From assembly GCA_018241025.1 (NCBI GenBank), contig JAFEEQ010000026.1, forward strand, positions 1-64,000: a stretch of 64,000 nt of DNA, given 5' to 3'. How positions within the stretch are numbered: the first letter of the stretch is position 1; each line of letters starts with the position of its first letter. The notes under the pieces are model-generated. The model worked only from the letters and a program-made list of their open reading frames with translations, was not told the DNA's origin and made no database searches. This stretch comes from Pseudomonadota bacterium. Its GTDB lineage: Bacteria > Pseudomonadota > Alphaproteobacteria > Micropepsales > Micropepsaceae. Made by a program: the position numbers and the translations under genes. Shown here piece after piece: positions 57,498 through 64,000 of the stretch.

Positions 57498-57509
57498 CGC
57501 AAGGCGGCT

Positions 57510-57594
57510 CTCACCCTTCGACAGACTCAGGGTGAGGGTTCGAGCTGAAGAAAACTGAACTGAGACCTCATCCTGAGCCTGTCGAAGGATGAGG
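57510..57594. repeat. Paired palindromes in the spacer between dehydrogenases 4 and 5
   Basis: Two short-form palindromes: 57510-57536 (CTCACCC...GGGTGAG) and 57566-57594 (CCTCATCCT...AGGATGAGG). GCACCGAACGAAAG follows, as after the second spacer. Confidence 0.8.
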
Positions 57595-57626
57595 AGCACC
57601 GAACGAAAGCAAACGGGGTTAGAACA

Positions 57627-58754
57627 ATGGCAGTCTTGAACGAAGAACAATCGATGATCCGCGACGGCGCGAAGTCGTGGGTGCAGGAAAAGTCGCCGGT
57701 GACGGCGTTCCGCAAGCTTCGCGACAGCGGCAATGCCGACGGTTTCGACCGCGCGGCGTGGAAGGAAATGGCCGAAATGGGCTGGGCCGGCATCCTCATT
57801 CCGGAGGAGTTCGGCGGCACGGGTCTCGGTTACCTGACGCTCGGCCTCGTGCTCGAAGAGACCGGCCGCACGCTGACCGCATCGCCGTTGATCTCGACGG
57901 CGCTGACCGCGACGACGGCACTGCTGCTCGCCGGTTCCGACGCGCAGAAGCAGAAATACCTGCCGGCGATCGCCGAAGGAAAGCTGATCGCGACGCTCGC
58001 CGTCGATGAAGGCCCGCACCACCATCCGGAGAAGATCGCGCTGGCAGGCAGCGCTTCGGGCGGCAAGGTGAAGCTCAACGGCAAGAAGACCTTCGTGCTC
58101 GACGGCGGCACCGCCGATCTCGTGATCGTCGCGGCGCGTACCAGCGGCAAGCCGGGCGAGAAGGGCGGCATCACGCTCGTTCTCGTCGACGGCAAGGCCT
58201 CGGGTCTTTCGCGCGAAAAGCTGAAGACGGTGGATAGCCGCGGCTACGCCAACCTGACCTTCAAGGACGTCGAAGGCGAAGTGCTCGGCACGGTCGACCA
58301 GGGCGCCGGCGTGCTCGAGACGACGCTCGACCGCGCGCGCATCGGCCTGACGGCCGAGATGCTCGGGCAGGCCGCCCAGTCCTTCGAGATCACGCTCGAA
58401 TATCTCAAGACCCGCGAGCAGTTCGGCCAGAAGATCGGTACCTTCCAGGCGCTGCAGCATCGCGCCGCGAAGATGTTCACCGATCTGGAGCTCGGCCGCT
58501 CCTGCGTCGAGGGTGCGTTGGCCGCGATCGACCGCGACGCCAACGACGTGGCGCAGCTCGCCTCGCTCGCCAAGGCCAAGGTCGGCGACCTCGTCCACAC
58601 CGTGTCGAACGAGATGGTGCAGATGCATGGCGGCATCGGCATGACGGATGCGCATGACGCCGGCCTCTACCTGAAGCGCGCCCGCGCCCAGGAAGCGACC
58701 TTCGGCGGATCGAGCTATCACCGCGACCGCTACGCGACGCTGCTTGGCTACTGA
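57627..58754 (+). CDS. Acyl-CoA dehydrogenase, copy 5 of 5 (small-subunit type)
   Basis: A 375-residue dehydrogenase of a different branch. It begins LNEEQSMIRDGAKSWVQEK, has ILIPEEFGGTGLGYLTLGLV, a TLDRARIGLTAEMLGQAAQS segment, and ends VQMHGGIGMTDAHDAGLYLK. The WCQGYSEPGAGSD motif is missing. This is the pattern of the small subunits of two-component dehydrogenases such as PimD, which pair with a large subunit like copies 1-4. It is the last gene, followed by a terminator. The pairing is inferred. Confidence 0.9.
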   Translation: MAVLNEEQSMIRDGAKSWVQEKSPVTAFRKLRDSGNADGFDRAAWKEMAEMGWAGILIPEEFGGTGLGYLTLGLVLEETGRTLTASPLISTALTATTALLLAGSDAQKQKYLPAIAEGKLIATLAVDEGPHHHPEKIALAGSASGGKVKLNGKKTFVLDGGTADLVIVAARTSGKPGEKGGITLVLVDGKASGLSREKLKTVDSRGYANLTFKDVEGEVLGTVDQGAGVLETTLDRARIGLTAEMLGQAAQSFEITLEYLKTREQFGQKIGTFQALQHRAAKMFTDLELGRSCVEGALAAIDRDANDVAQLASLAKAKVGDLVHTVSNEMVQMHGGIGMTDAHDAGLYLKRARAQEATFGGSSYHRDRYATLLGY

Positions 58755-58777
58755 GCCGCGCTGACTGCGCATGAACG

Positions 58778-58811
58778 AAAGGCCGGACGCGAGTCCGGCC
58801 TTTTGTTTTTT
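58778..58811 (+). terminator. Rho-independent terminator of the dehydrogenase cluster
   Basis: AAAGGCCGGAC pairs with GTCCGGCCTTT over a GCGA loop, followed by TGTTTTTT. A strong terminator 23 bases after the fifth gene. Confidence 0.9.
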
Positions 58812-59172
58812 GTGACGTGGCGATTTTTTGAAAACAACCTCGGTCGATTTGCGCCCAAGCCATTGTCGTGTTTCGAAAATGTTCTTGCTTCGCGGCGGGT
58901 GCGAAGACGCGCGCGTGCGATCGATGATGGTCATCGCTGCCTCTCGTTCACAATGGTGGGGATTTAGCCGAGATGGGGTTTGCAGAGACTCGGTTCAAGA
59001 GGGTGTCGAGAGTTTATTTCCGCGCGGACTTATCCGACACGATGTGCGTGGAAGGGCGCGGAATGGTTTGGGTTTTTCAGCGGAGCGGATGGATAAGGCG
59101 TAATGGGCGCAGCGCGTGACGATATTTCGTTGCGTGGAAATATTTTCGCTCGGCCGGGGATGACAGGGGTGT
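58812..59172. other. Intergenic region with no gene recognised
   Basis: About 360 bases between convergent units. Short ORFs here have no recognisable features. An AT-rich inverted repeat (ATATTTC at 59122-59128, GAAATAT at 59137-59143) lies just beyond the MOSC gene stop. I see nothing else. Confidence 0.5.
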
Positions 59173-59709
59173 TTAGATGGCGAGCAGAGCGATGTGCGGT
59201 CCATCCGGCAGCTCGACCCGTATCGCATCGCCGGGCGCCACCTCGCCGCCGCGCAGCACTACGCCCATGATGCCGGCCTTGCGGATGAGGTTGCCGGTTT
59301 CGTCCTTGTCGATGCAGACCTTCAGGAGGCCTTTGCGGAAATCGTCGATCTGGTAGCAGGGATTGCGCAGACCTTTCACCTCGACGACGGCTTCGGCGCC
59401 GATATGCAGCCTTGCATCGCGTGGCAATGCGAGCAGGTCGATGCCGCGTGTCGTGATGTTCTCGCCGAGATCGCCGGGGCCGACCTCGAAGCCCTCCCGG
59501 CGCATCTCGTCATGCAGCTCGGCATGGATGAGATGGACCTGGCGCAGATTGGGCACCCTCGGGTCGCGGCGGATGCGCGAGAGATGCTGCACTGTCTTGC
59601 CGAGATGGGCATCGCCCTCGACGCCGAGACCTTCGATCAGGCGGATGACGGCGCGCTGGGGCTTGGAAAAACGGTGTTCGCCGTCGAACGCGACACCGAC
59701 GACCTTCAC
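59173..59709 (-). CDS. MOSC domain protein
   Basis: A 178-residue MOSC (molybdenum cofactor sulfurase C-terminal) domain protein. It has GVEGDAHLGKTVQH near residue 29, GDLGENITTRGIDL near 79, and the conserved cysteine in LRNPCYQID. MOSC proteins bind molybdenum cofactor or transfer sulfur and are found alone (YiiM type) or in reductases. The start overlaps the end of the cupin gene by four bases. It ends the thiolase-cupin-MOSC operon. Partner enzymes are not visible here. Confidence 0.85.
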   Translation of the reverse strand: MKVVGVAFDGEHRFSKPQRAVIRLIEGLGVEGDAHLGKTVQHLSRIRRDPRVPNLRQVHLIHAELHDEMRREGFEVGPGDLGENITTRGIDLLALPRDARLHIGAEAVVEVKGLRNPCYQIDDFRKGLLKVCIDKDETGNLIRKAGIMGVVLRGGEVAPGDAIRVELPDGPHIALLAI

Positions 59710-60127
59710 GGCTTCGGCACCATGTTGCTCTTGTCGCCGGCCGGGACCTGGTCGATGACCAGCAGCTTCACCGGCACGGTGCCGTTGTTGATGCCGTAGT
59801 GCCAGGTGTCCTGCATCTCGACGACGAAATCGCCCGCTTTCACGTCGAAGGTCGCGTTGGTCTGGGTATTCACGACCGTCAGCACGCCGTCGAGCACATA
59901 GACATAGTGCGGATGCAGATGCTCGTGCTCCGGCAGGCGCGAGCCCGGCGGGAAAGTGGCGATGGAGACGATCACATCGGGACGTTCGGGCACGACGATG
60001 GGCTGACCGATGATCGTGGTGTTGACCCGTGCGACGGGCTGGACCTCGACCTTGGGCGCATCGGCGGCTTGCGCGGCGGCGCTCGTGAGAAGAAGTGTGA
60101 TTGCGCAGAGAGCGATTGCTTTCATCG

Positions 60128-60131
<4 letters not shown>
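59706..60131 (-). CDS. Secreted cupin protein
   Basis: A 141-residue periplasmic cupin. Signal peptide IALCAITLLLTSAAAQA. The metal-binding motif 1 is PEHEHLHPHYVYVLDG (three His and one Glu-like position), and motif 2 is in DFVVEMQDTWHYGINNG. This fold can bind small molecules or act as a dioxygenase or isomerase, and the sequence gives no clue which. Its ATG overlaps the stop of the thiolase gene (ATGA), so the two are coupled. A start two codons downstream is also possible. Confidence 0.83.
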
Positions 60132-61333
<1,202 letters not shown>

Positions 61334-61389
61334 GGCTTTCCTCGAACGGCTCGATTGTCTTTTGTCTTACCCTAGCGGTAGCCTCCACC

Positions 61390-61414
61390 CAAAGCCAATC
61401 AAGCAAAGCCAATC
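61390..61414 (+). repeat. Tandem CAAAGCCAATC repeat upstream of the oxidoreductase
   Basis: CAAAGCCAATC occurs twice, at 61390-61400 and 61404-61414, with a 14-base period, just before the ribosome site of the next gene. It is too short to interpret and may be a regulator site or chance. Confidence 0.4.
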
Positions 61415-61426
61415 GGGAGAAATGCC

Positions 61427-62389
61427 ATGAAAGCCGCTGTGTATTACGAGAACGGTCCGCCCACGGTCCTGAAATACGAGGAGGTGCCCGATCCGGCGCT
61501 GATGTCCAACGGCATCATCATCAAGGTCGAGGCGGTGTCGATCGAGGGCGGCGATACGCTGAACCGCCTCGGCGGCGCGTTGACCTCGCATCCGCATATC
61601 GTCGGTTACCAGGCGGCGGGCGAAGTCGTCGCGGTCGGCGACGAGGTGAAAGAGTTCAAGATCGGCGACAAGGCGGTCACCACCGGCTTCAACGGCAGCC
61701 ATGCCGAGCTGCGCTCGGTCGCGGCGCGCACGGCGTGGAAAATTCCGAAGGGCGCCGATGTGAAGAAGGCGGCCGTCGTGCCGGTGCCGTTCGGCACGGC
61801 GCATGACTGCCTGTTCGAGTTCGGCAGATTGAAGGCCGGCGAGACGGTGCTGGTGCAGGCCGGCGCATCGGGCGTCGGCGTCGCCGCGATCCAGCTTGCC
61901 AAGCGCGCCGGCGCGCGCGTGCTCGCGACCGCATCGAGCGACGAGCGACTTGAAAAGCTGAGGCCGCTCGGGCTCGACGAGGGCATCAACTACAAGACGT
62001 CGGATGTCGTGCAATCGGTGATGAAGCTCACCAACAATTCGGGCGTGAATCTCGTCGTCGACTCTGTTGGCGGTTCGACGCTGCAGGGTTCGATCCTCTC
62101 GCTCGGCTATCGCGGCCGCGTGTCGATGGTCGGCGCCGCAGGACGTGAGCCGATGCGCGTCGATGTCGGCTCGATGATGGGCGGCAACCGTTCGCTCACC
62201 GGCGTCTTCCTCGGTGCGGAGATCGCAACCGATCGCGTGCACGACATGATCCAGAAGCTGGTCGACGAGGTCGCGGCGGGCACGCTTCAGGTTGTTATCG
62301 ACAAGACCTTTCCGCTTGCCGAGGCAGCGGCGGCGCATGCCTACATCGAAAGCCGCAAGGCGGTCGGACGGGTCCTACTCATTCCGTAG
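61427..62389 (+). CDS. Zinc-type alcohol dehydrogenase/quinone oxidoreductase-like protein
   Basis: A 320-residue MDR-family oxidoreductase. The N-terminal catalytic domain is MKAAVYYENGPPTVLKYEEV and GYQAAGEVVAVGDEVKEFKI; the NADPH domain has QAGASGVGVAAIQLAKRAGA and LVVDSVGGSTLQGSI. Zinc ligands are absent, as in quinone oxidoreductases (zeta-crystallin type). The C terminus FPLAEAAAAHAYIESRKAVG is standard. The GGGAGAA ribosome site fits the ATG. Substrate unknown. Confidence 0.9.
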   Translation: MKAAVYYENGPPTVLKYEEVPDPALMSNGIIIKVEAVSIEGGDTLNRLGGALTSHPHIVGYQAAGEVVAVGDEVKEFKIGDKAVTTGFNGSHAELRSVAARTAWKIPKGADVKKAAVVPVPFGTAHDCLFEFGRLKAGETVLVQAGASGVGVAAIQLAKRAGARVLATASSDERLEKLRPLGLDEGINYKTSDVVQSVMKLTNNSGVNLVVDSVGGSTLQGSILSLGYRGRVSMVGAAGREPMRVDVGSMMGGNRSLTGVFLGAEIATDRVHDMIQKLVDEVAAGTLQVVIDKTFPLAEAAAAHAYIESRKAVGRVLLIP

Positions 62390-62452
62390 TGCCAGTGGAA
62401 TGCCGATTCCGGCCGGGATCGGTGTAAGCGGCTGATTCAACAACGTATTGAA

Positions 62453-62475
62453 CGCCGGGGAGCAAGTCCCCGGCG
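62453..62475. repeat. Inverted repeat CGCCGGGGA-GCAAG-TCCCCGGCG
   Basis: A perfect 9-bp inverted repeat with a GCAAG loop. It lies 63 bases after the oxidoreductase stop, with no T run. Its loop and GGA/TCC flanks resemble the repeat at 15636-15658, so both may belong to one REP-like family. Confidence 0.5.
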
Positions 62476-62613
62476 GACCGGCATCCTGCGGACTCGTCTT
62501 CGTCGCCCATCACGGCATCATATTGGCCGGGGCGGTGGGAGTGGTCTGCAATGGTCTTATGGCTGGCAAAAGTGGAACACCGCATCGCGCCCTAAAACCA
62601 AATGGAGGCGCAG

Positions 62614-63378
62614 ATGAGCTTGCTGGCGGACGTTCAGGATTTCGTTCGAATTGCCAACCGCGTTACCGACATGAAGGAGCTCCAATCACTCCTGGAAGGT
62701 GCGACGCATGAACTCGGCTTCGACTACTTCGCACTCGTTCACCATGTGAACATCTATCAGACGAAAGGAAACATCGTTTTTCTGTTCGACTATCCGAGCG
62801 CGTGGGCGGATATCGTCGACCGCAAGGGCTACTTCATGGACGATCCCGTCCATCTCGCCTGCGAGAAATCCGCCGCGCCGTTCACCTGGGCGGATCTGTC
62901 GGACATGATCGCCCTGACCGAGCGCCAGCGCGAAATGCTGGATGCGGCCAAGCTCGCCGGCCTTGGCGAGGGGTTCACGATCCCGATCCACATTCCCGGC
63001 GAGTACACCGGATCGTGCACCTTCACGACGCGGCTCGGCCAGCAGATGCGCTGGCAGGTGCTGCCGGCCGCGCATTATGTCGGGAGCTTTGCCTTCGAGG
63101 CGGCGCGGCGCCTGGCGATGCGTCTTGCGGCCCAGCGCGGTCAGGCCGCGAGCGAGCCGATCCAGCCGCGGCTGACGCGGCGCCAGCTCGACTGCGTCGT
63201 GCTCGCCGGCCGCGGCAAGAGCGACAACGACGTGGCGCAGATTCTCGGGATCAGCGGCCAGACCGTGCATCAGCACATGGAGGCGGCGAAACGCAAATAC
63301 GAAGTCGCCACCCGGATGCAGCTCATCGTGCGGGCCCTGTTCGACAGCCAGATTTCCTTCGCCGACCTCGTCGGTTGA
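62614..63378 (+). CDS. LuxR-type quorum-sensing transcriptional regulator
   Basis: A 254-residue LuxR-family regulator. The autoinducer domain has the classical pattern around YPSAWADIVDRKGYFMDDP (Trp, Tyr, Asp, Pro), then FTWADL and GEGFTIPIHIPGE (Gly). The C-terminal HTH is LTRRQLDCVVLAGRGKSDND with ILGISGQTVHQHM. The ATG at 62614 is chosen because GGAGG lies five bases upstream; an earlier ATG at 62602 would overlap it. It is followed by a LuxI-type synthase, with a 16-bp palindrome in the 81-base gap. The signal molecule is unknown. Confidence 0.93.
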   Translation: MSLLADVQDFVRIANRVTDMKELQSLLEGATHELGFDYFALVHHVNIYQTKGNIVFLFDYPSAWADIVDRKGYFMDDPVHLACEKSAAPFTWADLSDMIALTERQREMLDAAKLAGLGEGFTIPIHIPGEYTGSCTFTTRLGQQMRWQVLPAAHYVGSFAFEAARRLAMRLAAQRGQAASEPIQPRLTRRQLDCVVLAGRGKSDNDVAQILGISGQTVHQHMEAAKRKYEVATRMQLIVRALFDSQISFADLVG

Positions 63379-63382
63379 CGCA

Positions 63383-63398
63383 TCCCCTAACTAGGGGA
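63383..63398. promoter_or_regulatory. Possible lux box: palindrome TCCCCTA-AC-TAGGGGA
   Basis: A perfect inverted repeat of 7-base arms with a 2-base centre between the luxR-type stop and the luxI-type start, 61 bases before the luxI ATG. This is the position of a lux box, which the LuxR protein would bind to turn on the synthase. The sequence differs from the classical ACCTGTA box, so the assignment is tentative. Confidence 0.5.
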
Positions 63399-63459
63399 AG
63401 GCGGTGCCACGGCGCCTGTGCAACTCTGAATTGCCCATCACGAACGGAGCTTCAGGGAA

Positions 63460-64000
63460 ATGGTCGACGTCGTAACGAGCTGCAACCGCCACAAATACGA
63501 GTCCCAGCTGGCCCTCATGCACGAGGATCGCCGGCGCATCTTCGTCGAGTCGCTGAAATGGGACATTCCCGTCGTCGACGGCCGGTTCGAGAAGGACCAG
63601 TTCGACAACGACGATGCGGTCTATCTGCTGGCGCTCGACGCCAAGAAGGAGACCCATCTTGGGTCGGTGCGTCTGTTGCCCTCGAGCAAGCCGCATCTGC
63701 TCGGCGACGTGTTTCCGATGCTGTGCGACAACGGCGTTCCGCGCGGCGACGATATCTGGGAGATCACGCGGCTCTGCACCGCGCCGCAGCTTCGCGGCCG
63801 CGAGGCCTGGCTGGCGCGATCCTACCTCGCCGTCGGCATGGTCGAGCTCGCGCTGCTCTACGGCATCGGCCGATATACCTGCGTCGCCGAGACCTCGTGG
63901 CTGTCTTCGATCATGGCGGTGGGCTGGGAGTGCGAGCCGCTCGGCCTGCCGCAGGAGATCAACGGCGAATCCGTCGGTGCCCTCATCATCAACATCACGC
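63460..64000 (+). CDS. LuxI-type acyl-homoserine-lactone synthase (cut by the window end)
   Basis: The frame stays open from the ATG at 63460 to the end, 180 codons. It matches LuxI-type synthases: the N-terminal EDRRRIFVESLKWDIP gives the conserved Arg, Phe and Trp, FDNDDAVYLLAL the conserved Asp, GSVRLLPS the Arg, DVFPMLC the Phe and WEITRLCTAP the Glu and Arg. These enzymes make acyl-HSL from S-adenosylmethionine and an acyl carrier or CoA. Full length is usually about 205-220 residues, so roughly 30 are missing. The start has no strong ribosome site (GGAG ten bases away). Confidence 0.9.
   Translation, partial: MVDVVTSCNRHKYESQLALMHEDRRRIFVESLKWDIPVVDGRFEKDQFDNDDAVYLLALDAKKETHLGSVRLLPSSKPHLLGDVFPMLCDNGVPRGDDIWEITRLCTAPQLRGREAWLARSYLAVGMVELALLYGIGRYTCVAETSWLSSIMAVGWECEPLGLPQEINGESVGALIINIT

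Noticed and set aside
55062..58934. A minus-strand open frame of about 1,290 codons opposite dehydrogenases 3-5
   Set aside because: It covers conserved plus-strand genes and their repeat-bearing spacers and has no recognisable motif; it is an artefact of codon bias.
58828..59103. A 91-codon plus-strand ORF after the dehydrogenase terminator
   Set aside because: No ribosome site, no motif, atypical composition, and it overlaps no conserved sequence.
59122..59143. AT-rich inverted repeat as MOSC operon terminator
   Set aside because: No T run on the minus strand and only 7-bp A-T-rich arms; kept only as a note.

Overview
The window is GC-rich, gene-dense DNA from a motile alphaproteobacterium. 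The flagellar genes follow the Caulobacter plan: FlbY and CheL behind FlgI, FliL-FliM followed by a DUF6468 protein and a MotE-like protein, and an FlmG-type TPR flagellin glycosyltransferase. Sequences resembling CtrA boxes and sigma-54 promoters lie in front of several of these genes. DksA is of the one-cysteine alphaproteobacterial kind. These features point to Caulobacterales or a neighbouring order, but the genus cannot be fixed from this sequence alone. There is no rRNA operon, insertion sequence, phage or CRISPR array.

Layout. (1) 1-12.7 kb is a flagellin glycosylation region. The 3' end of a flagellin gene is followed by a minus-strand operon of sulfotransferase, C-methyltransferase-like protein, split transketolase, SDR, ATP-grasp enzyme and GH57-type hydrolase. 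A NeuB-like synthase and a fused CMP-sugar synthetase/SpsG-like protein diverge from it, and an FlmG-like glycosyltransferase is convergent. (2) 12.7-17.5 kb holds a beta-propeller protein with flagellin-like ends, then flgI-cheL-flbY. (3) 17.7-26 kb is a housekeeping block for glycolysis and the envelope: gpmI, envC, two tandem ctpA genes, a divergent polysaccharide deacetylase, rppH, an alpha/beta hydrolase and a small membrane protein. (4) 26-35.5 kb is a second flagellar block, with fliL-fliM-DUF6468-motE and a 1,100-residue TPR protein on the minus strand, diverging from flgF-flgG-flgA-flgH. (5) 35.7-42.7 kb contains a cysteine-rich clan-A glycosidase-like gene, dksA, two small membrane proteins, a GNAT acetyltransferase and a 1,000-residue TonB-dependent receptor. 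(6) 42.8-49.2 kb has an initiator tRNA gene and gltBD. (7) 49.3-58.8 kb has an M16 peptidase and five tandem acyl-CoA dehydrogenases, with three of the spacers between them carrying the same paired palindromes. (8) 59.2-64 kb has a thiolase-cupin-MOSC operon, a quinone-oxidoreductase-like gene, and a LuxR/LuxI quorum-sensing pair cut by the window end.

How the genes fit together. The first third appears to make an activated, probably acidic and possibly branched and sulfated sugar and to attach it to flagellin. The NeuB-like and SpsF/SpsG-like enzymes would build and activate it, the transketolase, methyltransferase and sulfotransferase would modify it, and FlmG would transfer it. This is the strongest candidate for an undescribed system, because the enzyme set matches neither the textbook pseudaminic nor the legionaminic acid pathway and the NeuB-like protein has no SAF domain. 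Inferred control elements (near-consensus CtrA boxes, GG-N10-GC promoters with repeated CTTGCCGGG motifs about 100 bp upstream) tie the flagellar parts into one regulatory programme. All functions are read from sequence motifs and context. No database search or structure prediction was run.
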